Shown piece after piece: positions 17,803-25,203 of a stretch of DNA of 64,000 nt. The DNA is taken from the NCBI RefSeq assembly GCF_015711645.1, contig NZ_JABTEX010000003.1, positions 1,116,001 to 1,180,000 on the forward strand, given 5' to 3'. The DNA comes from Planomonospora sp. ID82291. GTDB taxonomy: Bacteria; Actinomycetota; Actinomycetes; Streptosporangiales; Streptosporangiaceae. Position numbers and translations under genes: made by a program. The notes beneath the pieces were generated by a model. That model searched no databases. It was not told where the DNA came from and worked only from the letters and a program-made list of their open reading frames with translations. How positions within the stretch are numbered: position 1 is the first letter of the stretch; each line of letters opens with the position of its first letter.

Positions 17803-18684
17803 TCAGGATATTTCGTACGGGTTGGCGGGCCAGGCGGGGACGGCGTCCGGGAGGTCCCGGCTGACCTTCATCGGGAAGTCCGCCGGGCGCTTCTCCAGGA
17901 AGGACGTGACCCCCTCGGCCGCGTCCGGGGCTGCGCCCAGGACGTTCATCAGGATCGAGTCGGCGCGGTGCGCCTCCCACGGGGAGGCGGCCGACAGGCC
18001 CGACCACATGAGCCGGCGGATGGCGGCGACCGAGACGGCGGAGGTGGTGTCGGCGATCTCGCGGGCGAGCGCGTAGGCGGCCGGGAGCAGGTCGGCGGGG
18101 GCCAGGACCCGGGAGACCAGGCGGCCGTCGAGCGCCTCGGAGGCGGGGAAGACCCGGCCGGTCGCGGCCCACTCCATCGCCTGGGAGATGCCGACGATGC
18201 GGGGCAGGAACCAGCTGGAGGCGGCCTCGGTCACGATGCCGCGGCGGGCGAAGACGAAGCCGAACCTCGCGGTGTCGGAGGCGAGCCGGACGTCCATGGG
18301 GAGCGTCATGGTCACCCCGACGCCGACGGCGGGGCCGTTGATCGCGCCGATGACCGGTTTGAGCGAGCGGGCGATCCGCAGGGCGACCGTGCCGCCGCCG
18401 TCGCGCGGCGAGCCGTCGACGGTGTCGGCGCCGCCGAACATCTCCCCGCTCCTGCGGTGGTCGAAGGTGTCGCCGCCGCCGCCGAGGTCGGCCCCGGCGC
18501 AGAAGGCCCGGCCCCGCCCGGTGACGACCACGGCGCGCACCTCGTCGTCGGCGTCCGCGCGGTCGAAGGCCTCGATCAGCTCGGCGCGCATCACGTAGGT
18601 GAAGGCGTTGAGGCGCTCCGGGCGGTTGAGCGTGATGGTGGCCACACCGTCGGCCACGCCGTACTCGATCTCGGTGAAAGACAT
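17803..18684 (-). CDS. Enoyl-CoA hydratase/isomerase (crotonase family)
   Basis: This 293-residue crotonase-fold protein has the CoA/oxyanion motifs TLNRPERLNAF, GRGRAFCAGADLGG and INGPAVGVGVTMTLPMDVR. The catalytic-loop glutamate region is RRGIVTEAASSWFLPR. A Gly/Asp-rich insertion of about 25 residues follows the first oxyanion motif, a feature of some actinobacterial enoyl-CoA hydratases. It probably hydrates or isomerises a trans-enoyl-CoA in fatty-acid or related catabolism. It is first in a two-gene operon with the lysophospholipase-type hydrolase. The upstream gap (18685-18873) is AT-richer and holds the divergent promoters. Confidence 0.92.
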   Translation of the reverse strand: MSFTEIEYGVADGVATITLNRPERLNAFTYVMRAELIEAFDRADADDEVRAVVVTGRGRAFCAGADLGGGGDTFDHRRSGEMFGGADTVDGSPRDGGGTVALRIARSLKPVIGAINGPAVGVGVTMTLPMDVRLASDTARFGFVFARRGIVTEAASSWFLPRIVGISQAMEWAATGRVFPASEALDGRLVSRVLAPADLLPAAYALAREIADTTSAVSVAAIRRLMWSGLSAASPWEAHRADSILMNVLGAAPDAAEGVTSFLEKRPADFPMKVSRDLPDAVPAWPANPYEIS

Positions 18685-18873
18685 GACCGAATCTTATTCC
18701 AGTTCAAATGTCTGGATTAATCGGGATGTTTTTCTGATGTGTTCACGCGCTCTTCGCCTGCCCGACCTGCCCTTCCGCCTACCATCTCCTGTGCGGCGCA
18801 CGAGTGCACGAGCCCGCGGACGCGGAGCGCGCGCCGCACGGCGGGTGCGGAGAGTGCGGGAAACGGGGAGCAG

Positions 18874-20358
18874 GTGCGGGACAGATCACAGCCGCCCGGG
18901 ATCGGCGCGGTCATCGGGTGGACGGCGCTGTCGGTCATCGCGCCGGGGGCCGCGCACCTGCGCGCGGGCTGGCGCCGGACCGGACTGGCGCTGCTCTCGC
19001 TGTACGCCGCGGTACTGCTCGCGCTGCTGTGGGTCGGGCTCACCTCCGACCTCGGCGGCCTCGCCGGGCGGCTGCTGGCGTCGTCCTGGCTGACGGGCGT
19101 CACCGTGATCTCGCTCGCCCTGGGGGTCGCCTGGTTCGCGCTGGTCGTGCACTCCTTCACGGTGCTGAACCCCGGCACGCTGCCGGCCGCCGGGCAGGCC
19201 GCCGCCGGGACGGTCGCCGGCGTGCTCGCGGTGGCGGTGCTGCTGCCGTTCGGGTTCGTCGGGCAGTACGCCGCGGTCTCCCAGACCGCGATCGAGGGCG
19301 TCTTCACCGCCCCCGCCGCGACGATGCCCGCCGAACGCGAACAGGACCCGTGGGCGGGCCGCGGCCGGGTGAACATCCTGCTGCTCGGCGGCGACGCCGA
19401 CGACCACCGGCCCGGAGTGCGCACCGACAGCATCAACGTGGCCAGCGTCGACGTGCGCACCGGCAACACCGTCCTGCTCAGCCTCCCGCGCAACCTGGAG
19501 AACGTCCGGTTCGTGCCGGGCAGCCCGATGGCCAGGCGGTTCCCGAACGGCTTCCGGCTCCCGGTCGGGCCCGGAGGCGGGCGCGAGGACCTGCTGTTCG
19601 CGGTCTGGGAGTACGCCGACGCCCACCCGGAGATCTTCGGCGGCCGGAAGGGGCAGGGCGCCCGGGTCCTGATCGACACCGTCGGCTACACGCTCGGGTT
19701 GAAGATCGACTGGTACGCCCTGGTGAACATGTGGGGCTTCGCCCGCCTCATCGACGCGCTCGGCGGCGTGACGATCACCGTGCCGCACGACGTGGTGTTC
19801 GGCAAGTACAACGAGGGCGTGGTCAAGGCGGGCCGGCGCAGGCTCGGGGGCGCCGACGCGATGTGGTTCGCCCGCTCGCGCACCTACAGCGACGACTTCA
19901 GCCGGATGGGCCGCCAGCGCTGCGTGCTCGGCGCCATCCTGCAGCAGGCCGACCCGGCGACCGTGCTGGCCCGGTTCAACCAGGTGGCGCTGGCCACCCG
20001 GGAGCTGATCAGGACCGACATCCCGCGCCCGATGCTGGAGCACCTGGTCCCGCTGGCGCTGAAGGTCAAGGGCGCCAAGGTGACCAGCGTGCAGTTCGTG
20101 CCGCCGCTGATCAACACCGGCTACCCCGACTGGACGAAGATCCGCGCGGTCACCGCCAAGGCCGTCCGGGCCTCGGCCGCCACTCCCCGGCCGTCCGCCA
20201 CACCGGCCGCCACACCCGCCGCCACTCTGGCCGCCACCCCGACCGTCACACCGAGCGTCTCCGCGCCCGCCGAGGCCGTCGCGAAACCGACCGCCAAGCC
20301 GACCGCCAAGCCGGCGGACCCCACCGCGCCCAAGGGCATCACCGACGGCTGCGGCTGA
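18874..20358 (+). CDS. LytR-CpsA-Psr (LCP) family cell-wall protein
   Basis: This predicted 494-residue protein has several N-terminal membrane segments (about 12-125) and then the extracytoplasmic LCP domain, with VNILLLGGDAD, RTDSINVASVD, SLPRNLENV, IDALGGVTI and the ARSRTYSDDFSRMGRQ motif. The C terminus is a Thr/Pro/Ala-rich tail of about 55 residues. LCP proteins transfer glycopolymers from lipid carriers to peptidoglycan. More than one N-terminal TM segment is unusual but is seen in actinobacteria. I chose the GTG at 18874, behind GGGGAG at a short spacing; other starts up to 18739 are open. The stop lies directly before the inverted-repeat element. Confidence 0.9.
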   Translation: MRDRSQPPGIGAVIGWTALSVIAPGAAHLRAGWRRTGLALLSLYAAVLLALLWVGLTSDLGGLAGRLLASSWLTGVTVISLALGVAWFALVVHSFTVLNPGTLPAAGQAAAGTVAGVLAVAVLLPFGFVGQYAAVSQTAIEGVFTAPAATMPAEREQDPWAGRGRVNILLLGGDADDHRPGVRTDSINVASVDVRTGNTVLLSLPRNLENVRFVPGSPMARRFPNGFRLPVGPGGGREDLLFAVWEYADAHPEIFGGRKGQGARVLIDTVGYTLGLKIDWYALVNMWGFARLIDALGGVTITVPHDVVFGKYNEGVVKAGRRRLGGADAMWFARSRTYSDDFSRMGRQRCVLGAILQQADPATVLARFNQVALATRELIRTDIPRPMLEHLVPLALKVKGAKVTSVQFVPPLINTGYPDWTKIRAVTAKAVRASAATPRPSATPAATPAATLAATPTVTPSVSAPAEAVAKPTAKPTAKPADPTAPKGITDGCG

Positions 20359-20366
20359 GTGCCGTT

Positions 20367-20843
20367 GGTGGGGTGTTCTGCGGCGGGTCCCGCTCATGCG
20401 GTGGCGGGTGGGGGCTGCGGTGGTTCGGCCGGGTCCCGCTCATGCGGTGGCGGGTGGGGGCTGCGGTGGTTCGGCCGGGTCCCGCTCATGCGGTGGCGGG
20501 TGGGGGCTGCGGTGGTTCGGCCGGGTCCCGCTCATGCGGTGGCGAGTGGGGGTGCGCACTGCGGCGGGCCGGTGGTCCTGGCGGCCGTCGCAGCCGAGCT
20601 CTGGTGGTCTCGGCCTCCGGCCGGGGCGGGCGCGCGGGGTTCGGGCCCTTATACGCCGCCAGGACCACCGGCCCGCCTCCGTGCACCGCTGCTCCGCCGT
20701 ACCGATGCGGGCCGTAGCGTCTCGCTCTCCGGCCGCCCGGCGTTCCCGCCGCCGCTGAAGCGATCCGTCCGGGACCGCTCGGGCGGACCGCCGCAGCTGA
20801 AGCCACCCCCGGCGGAAAGGAGCTCAGGGCCGGGCACCGTAAG
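20367..20843. repeat. Left long inverted-repeat arm
   Basis: This is the left arm of the element. Its inner edge (the AAG at 20841-20843) pairs with CTT at 21345-21347, and the next bases no longer match. It contains the 46-bp array and a perfect 23-bp internal inverted repeat (20563-20585 with 20655-20677, loop about 69 bp). It has no convincing gene of its own; open frames there differ between strands and arms. Confidence 0.85.
20385..20560. repeat. 46-bp tandem repeat array, about 3.8 copies
   Basis: The units start at 20385, 20431, 20477 and 20523, each opening with GGGTCCCGCTCATGCGGTGG. The first three are nearly identical and the fourth diverges. The right arm of the element has only about two copies in inverted orientation (about 21647-21724), so copy number differs between the arms. 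There are no unique spacers, so this is not a CRISPR array. Confidence 0.9.
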
Positions 20844-20969
20844 CCCTGCGAGCTTCCTGCATGCAAGATGTCCACGACGCGATGGGCCGTCACTCTCAAC
20901 CGAGCCGTACGGCGCTGCGGGCCGCGAACCGGATGGAAAGTGGATCTTCCTTCTGCGAGAGGGCGGGAT

Positions 20970-21337
20970 ATGGGAAGCAGCAAGGGCACCAGGGAACTGG
21001 AGCGGGCGTTACGGGCGGGCAAGCCGGTCGGGGTGCGGCGGGTGATCCGTTGCCGGATGTCGATCCCGACTCCACCGCCCGGCTGATCGAAACCATGGCA
21101 GAGGCGTTTCCTCTGCTGGGGCTGACGTTCGAGGAGATCGACCCCGATGCCCTCTTCATCGGCCGCGCGCGGGGGATCGCTTCGAAGAAGAAGGTCCGCC
21201 TCCAGCAGATCGACTCCCGAGCCGCTTGGGACGGCTTGTGCACCATGCACAGGATCGGCGACATCACCCGGCTGGATGCCGGTGACGGCTACCTGGAAGC
21301 ACTGCATCTGGTCGGAGGAGATCCGCGCGACCGGTGA
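20970..21337 (+). pseudogene. Unrecognised small cargo gene, probably frameshifted
   Basis: An ATG at 20970 has a purine-rich GAGAGGGCGGG just upstream and opens MGSSKGTRELERALRAGKPVG, but this frame stops at 21086. Another frame continues as DPLPDVDPDSTARLIETMAE and runs to 21337, giving a well-formed, less biased protein with AEAFPLLGLTFEEIDPDALF and GRARGIASKKKVRLQQID. One extra G in the GGGG run at 21030-21033 would join the two into about 122 residues. An alternative is a TTG start at about 21050. The base composition is visibly less GC-rich than the arms. I do not recognise the family. It lies wholly inside the inverted-repeat element. Confidence 0.55.
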
Positions 21338-21344
21338 ACCGCAC

Positions 21345-21724
21345 CTTGCGGCGCCCGGCCCTGAGCTCCTTTCCGCCGGGGTGGCTTCAGCTGCGGCGAT
21401 CCGCCCGAGCGGTCCCGGACGGATCGCTTCAGCGGCGGCGGGAACGCCGGGCGGCCGGAGAGCGAGCCGCTACGGCCCGCATCGGTACGGCGGAGCAGCA
21501 GTGCACGGAGGCGGGCCGGTGGTCCTGGCGGCGTATAAGGGCCCGAACCCCGCGCGCCCGCCCCGGCCGGAGGCCGAAACCACCGGACCTCGGCTGCGAC
21601 GGCCGCCAGGACCACCGGCCCGCCGCAGTGCGCACCCACACCCGCCGCCGAATGAGCGGGACCCGGCCGGACCACCGCAGCCCCCCGCCACCGCATGAGC
21701 GGGACCCGGCCGAACCACCGCAGC
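21345..21724. repeat. Right long inverted-repeat arm
   Basis: This is the reverse complement of the left arm but shorter by about two 46-bp units. It carries the same nested 23-bp hairpin. Differences from the left arm are scattered single bases and one 1-bp deletion, so the arms are either recently duplicated or kept alike by gene conversion. It ends at the GTGCCGTT octamer beside the stop of the enolase-superfamily gene. Confidence 0.85.
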
Positions 21725-21731
21725 GTGCCGT

Positions 21732-22736
21732 TCAGACGCGGTGGGACTGCTTGGCCAGCCGGCGGACGCGCTCCTCGTCGATGGCGTGCCCCAGACCGGG
21801 CTGGGTCAGCGGAACGGCCACCACGCCGCCGGAGGCGCCGACCGGAGGGGTGACGATCTGGGTGCTGCGCGGCGGTTCGGCCACGTCGCAGGGGAGGCTG
21901 CACCCAGGCAGGCTGGCCGCGGCGACGGTGGCCGCCCGGGCCAGGCCCGTGCCCTGCCCTCCGGCGCAGGCGACCTCCCAGCCGGCCGCCACGGCGCCGT
22001 CGTGCACCCGCCGCACGCTCCGCAGGGAGCCCAGCGCGGCGGGGCGGAGCAGCAGCGCGCGGCCCGCGCCCGCGGCGACCGCCTCGTCCAGCTCCCGCTC
22101 CGAGGCCACCTCCAGCAGCACCGGGGCGGCCACCCGCTCCTGCAGGTCGGCGTGGTCGGACAGGTCGGTGAACGGGCGCTCGATCACGGAGGGCGCGTAG
22201 GCGTCCAGCGCCGCCAGGGCCTCGACGTCGGTGTAGGCGGAGCGCGCGTCCAGGCCGATGCCCAGGGCCGGGTAGGCCTGGCGGACGGCGCGCAGCGGCT
22301 CGATGTCCCAGCCGGGGTGGACGTCCATGGTGATGTGCGCGTACCCGGCGCAGACGTGCCGGTTGACCCGGGCGACCAGGCTCTCCAGGTTGCGCTCGGC
22401 GCCGATCCTGACGGTGGCCGTCAGCGAGGTGCGGCTGCCGCCGAGGGCGTGGGCCAGCGGGACGCCGCGCATCCGGGCCCACAGGTCCCAGCAGGCCATG
22501 TCGGCGGCCGGGCCGCCGGGGATCTCACCGAGGTCGTCCGGATGCTCCCAGTCGGCGCCGACCAGCTCCCCGGCCAGCCGCTCCACCAGGGCGGGCCAGG
22601 TCCCGGGACCGGGATCGACGACCTCCCCCCAGCCGGTCATGCCCCCGTAGTCGGTGAGCCGGACGAGGATGCTCTCCGGCCGCCTGCCGTACGGCAGGAC
22701 CAGCCGGTACACCTCCAGCTCGCACACGCGTGGCAT
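21732..22736 (-). CDS. Enolase-superfamily protein (MenC/NSAR-like) lacking catalytic lysines
   Basis: This 334-residue protein aligns by eye throughout with o-succinylbenzoate synthase/N-acylamino-acid racemase: PGWDIEPLRAVRQAYP, LDARSAYT, VIERPF, and AGWEVACAGGQGTGLARAA near the C terminus. The metal ligands D163 and E186 are kept. The catalytic KxK becomes T136/D138, the opposite lysine becomes R231, and the third metal ligand becomes E209. Standard racemase or OSBS chemistry therefore looks impossible. It may be a non-catalytic paralogue or have new chemistry. The ATG at 22736 follows AGGGGAG. Its stop abuts the inverted-repeat element. Confidence 0.85.
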   Translation of the reverse strand: MPRVCELEVYRLVLPYGRRPESILVRLTDYGGMTGWGEVVDPGPGTWPALVERLAGELVGADWEHPDDLGEIPGGPAADMACWDLWARMRGVPLAHALGGSRTSLTATVRIGAERNLESLVARVNRHVCAGYAHITMDVHPGWDIEPLRAVRQAYPALGIGLDARSAYTDVEALAALDAYAPSVIERPFTDLSDHADLQERVAAPVLLEVASERELDEAVAAGAGRALLLRPAALGSLRSVRRVHDGAVAAGWEVACAGGQGTGLARAATVAAASLPGCSLPCDVAEPPRSTQIVTPPVGASGGVVAVPLTQPGLGHAIDEERVRRLAKQSHRV

Positions 22737-22856
22737 GAACTCCCCTTGGTCTTCCCGTGCCGGTGAACGCGGACCCCGCCCGGAGGCGGGACCCACCCTT
22801 CAACGTGAGGAAGAGGCACGTTCTTCCCATGGTGCCATGCCGCCGGCATGCCCCCG

Positions 22857-24215
22857 TCAGGTCCGGACCCGGCCCGCGACGAGCGTGCCGGTGACCGCCA
22901 CCAGCGCCGTCAGCGCGAAACAGGCCAGGTAGACGGGGCCCGCCGCGCCGAAGGCCGCGACGATCGCGCCGACCGCGGCGACCGTCATCACCGTGAAGGC
23001 CGACTCCCCGACGCCCATCGAGGCGCTGTTCTCGCCCTCCTCCCCCGGCGCGGACAGCTCCAGGACGAGCACCGAGAGCGTGGGGTAGACGCTGCCGATC
23101 CCGAGGCCCATGACGATCTCCCCGGCGAAGGCGAAGGCGACCGGGACCTCCGGGAACACGGTCAGCGCCATCATCAGCAGCCCCGCCGCGATCAGCAGCG
23201 GACCGGTCCGCAGGATCAGGACCCGGTCGTACGGCCTGCGCCCGACGATCCAGGAGGCGAGCGACCAGGCGAGCGCGCCGCCGGTGAGCACCGTGCCGGC
23301 CATGGCCGGGGAGAGGCCGCGCTCCTGGGTGAGCATCAGCGGCAGGTACACCTCGCCGCCGAAGACGGTGCCGGCCGCGATCCCGCGCAGCACGATCACC
23401 GTGGGCAGGCCGCGCCCGGCGCGCAGCGTGCCCGGCGGGAGCAACTTGACCAGGGCCGGGACCAGCGCGGCCAGTCCGGCCGCCAGGAGGAGCACGCCCG
23501 CCCCGCGCGCCGCCCCGCCGTACTGCGTGAGCGCCGCGCCCGCGGCGGCCAGCACCGCCCAGCCGAACCTGCGGGCGATCGGCGTCCGTTCCGCGGACCC
23601 GGTGCGCTCCGCCTGCCCGCCGTCCGGGACGGCGGCCAGGCCGCGCCAGAGCAGCAGCGCGGCGGGGGCGACCAGCAGCGGCACGCCGAGGAAGACCCAG
23701 CGCCAGCCGAGCTGCTCGACCACCACTCCGGTGATCGCCGGCCCGACCATGGAGGGCACCACCCAGGCCCCGGCGAAGACCGAGAACACCTTCGGGTGCG
23801 TCTCGGCGGGGTAGACCCGGGAGACCAGCACGTACAGCGCCACCTGGAAGAGGCCGCCGCCGAAGCCCTGCACGAACCGGCCCAGCACGAACACGTCCAT
23901 GGTGGGCGCCGTCCCGGCCAGCAGGAGTCCCGCGACGAAGGCCGCCACGCCCGTCCAGAGCGGGACCACCGGCCCGCGCAGGTCGCCCCAGCGCCCGCCC
24001 AGCACGGTGGCGGTCATCCCCGCGGCCAGCGCCCCGCTGAAGGCCAGCGCGTACAGCCCGAGCCCGTCGAGCTCGCGCCCGACCACCGGCATCGCGGTCG
24101 CCACCGCCAGCGCCTCGAAGGCGACCAGCACGATCAGGGCCACCATGCCGATCGTCACCGCGCGGTGGCGCCGCGCGAATATCCCCGAAGGGGGTTGCAG
24201 AACCGTCGTCGTCAT
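22857..24215 (-). CDS. MFS transporter (12-TM type)
   Basis: This 452-residue membrane protein has about 12 hydrophobic segments. It has the MFS loop 2-3 motif (GGRWGDLRGP) and a GRFVQGFGGGLFQVALYVLV segment in TM4-5. It resembles drug or small-molecule exporters of the DHA group. It starts 48 bp after the TetR gene on the same strand, so the two are probably cotranscribed and under the same repressor. A second MFS gene of a different type diverges on the other side of TetR, giving one regulator and two pumps. Confidence 0.9.
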   Translation of the reverse strand: MTTTVLQPPSGIFARRHRAVTIGMVALIVLVAFEALAVATAMPVVGRELDGLGLYALAFSGALAAGMTATVLGGRWGDLRGPVVPLWTGVAAFVAGLLLAGTAPTMDVFVLGRFVQGFGGGLFQVALYVLVSRVYPAETHPKVFSVFAGAWVVPSMVGPAITGVVVEQLGWRWVFLGVPLLVAPAALLLWRGLAAVPDGGQAERTGSAERTPIARRFGWAVLAAAGAALTQYGGAARGAGVLLLAAGLAALVPALVKLLPPGTLRAGRGLPTVIVLRGIAAGTVFGGEVYLPLMLTQERGLSPAMAGTVLTGGALAWSLASWIVGRRPYDRVLILRTGPLLIAAGLLMMALTVFPEVPVAFAFAGEIVMGLGIGSVYPTLSVLVLELSAPGEEGENSASMGVGESAFTVMTVAAVGAIVAAFGAAGPVYLACFALTALVAVTGTLVAGRVRT

Positions 24216-24263
24216 GGTCGGACCGTACGGCCGCCGCCCCGCCGGGCGCATCGGCCGGGCGGG

Positions 24264-25013
24264 TCAGCCCTTGGGCGTAGGACTCCCGTCGGCGTCGGCG
24301 TCCTGGACGTAGGAGGCCAGGCCGCGCAGCATCAGGTCGAGGCCGAACGCGAACCGCTCGTCGCCGTCGGGACCGGTCAGCGCGTCGACGTGGCCGGCGA
24401 GGAGGGGGAAGCGGCCGGCGGGCAGGCTCTGGTAGAACTCCCTGATCTGGCCGAACGTCTCCTCCAGGAAGGCGTCGAGGTCCTTGTCGCTGCCGCGCTG
24501 CCGGTTGACGTAGAGCGCGCTCTCGTAGGCGTCGGCGCAGATGTAGAGGCCGAACCGGTCGAGCATCAGCCCGGCGATCCGCGGCGGCACCCCGCCGGCG
24601 AGCATGATGGCCAGCTGCCCCTCGGCGATGCGCAGCGCGTTGGGGCTGGTCGGGATGTTGGCCAGGCCCACCCGGGCGATGTCGGCGTGTGAGCCGAACA
24701 CCCGGAACGCGTCCATGATCATCTCCCTGAGCTGCTCCAGCCAGCGCTCCGGATCCGGCTCGGGGACGGCTATCTCGGCCATGACCCGGTCGTAGATCAG
24801 GTCGAGCAGCTCCTCCTTGTTCGCCACGTGGGCGTAGAGCGAGGCGGGGCCGGTGCCGAGCTCCTGGGCGACCCGGCGCATGCTCAGCGCCTCCAGCCCT
24901 TCGGCGTCGACGATCCGCAGGCCCGTGGAGACGATGAGCTCCCTGCTCAGCGCGGTGCGGGGGGCGCTGGGGACGCGGGTCTTGCGCCAGGGCGGGACGG
25001 GGATGTCGGTCAC
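24264..25013 (-). CDS. TetR-family repressor (TetR_C class)
   Basis: This 249-residue regulator has an N-terminal HTH (LSRELIVSTGLRIVDAEGLE, then MRRVAQELGTGPASLYAHV, NKEELL) and a C-terminal helical domain of the TetR_C type found in tetracycline-repressor-like proteins. The GTG at 25013 gives a start matching family length. The divergent DHA2 efflux promoter contains two copies of a CGAACA-N-TGTTC(G/T) palindrome, the likely operators. The ligand is probably a drug-like molecule exported by one or both MFS proteins. Confidence 0.92.
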   Translation of the reverse strand: MTDIPVPPWRKTRVPSAPRTALSRELIVSTGLRIVDAEGLEALSMRRVAQELGTGPASLYAHVANKEELLDLIYDRVMAEIAVPEPDPERWLEQLREMIMDAFRVFGSHADIARVGLANIPTSPNALRIAEGQLAIMLAGGVPPRIAGLMLDRFGLYICADAYESALYVNRQRGSDKDLDAFLEETFGQIREFYQSLPAGRFPLLAGHVDALTGPDGDERFAFGLDLMLRGLASYVQDADADGSPTPKG

Positions 25014-25112
25014 GCGGCGATGGTATCCCGCCGGATTCCCCCCGGCGAACGCCGTACCGGCAGTCGAACGGAGTGCGTTCGACGAACGGCGGACCCAGAA
25101 CGAACGGCGTAC

Positions 25113-25169
25113 TTGACGCGAACAGTGTTCGTTTATATAACAGCGTTCGTATTCAACGAACACTGTTCT
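25113..25169 (+). promoter_or_regulatory. Efflux promoter with twin TetR-type operators
   Basis: The -35 TTGACG (25113-25118) and -10 TATAAC (25136-25141) are 17 bp apart. A perfect 13-bp palindrome CGAACAGTGTTCG (25119-25131) fills the spacer. A second copy, CGAACACTGTTCT (25157-25169), lies just after the expected start point. The two also form an inverted repeat of 14-bp arms (25120-25133 and 25155-25168). A repressor bound here would block RNA polymerase directly. Confidence 0.85.
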
Positions 25170-25203
25170 CGCCCTGTCGCGTGCCCTCCGGAAGGAACCC
25201 CTC

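Larger units (their letters stand above)
20367..21724. mobile_element. Putative non-autonomous element with long inverted arms and 8-bp direct repeats
   Basis: The segment has two arms in inverted orientation (about 20367-20843 and 21345-21724) around a 501-bp centre. Over the inner 285 bp I count about nine differences between the arms by eye. The octamer GTGCCGTT abuts both outer ends (20359-20366 and 21725-21732), as a target-site duplication would. Each arm contains its own perfect 23-bp hairpin. The outer parts carry a 46-bp tandem repeat. No transposase is present, so it would need help in trans. It sits exactly between the stop codons of two convergent genes. The alternative is a local inverted duplication. 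Confidence 0.6.

Noticed and set aside
20385-20560. CRISPR-like array of 46-bp repeats
   Set aside because: The units are directly adjacent with no unique spacers, no cas genes are nearby, and a partial copy is present in inverted orientation in the other arm.
20859-21337. Intact cargo protein starting at ATG 20861
   Set aside because: The upstream part of that frame is low-complexity and lacks a ribosome site. The better start is in another frame at 20970, which points to a frameshift.
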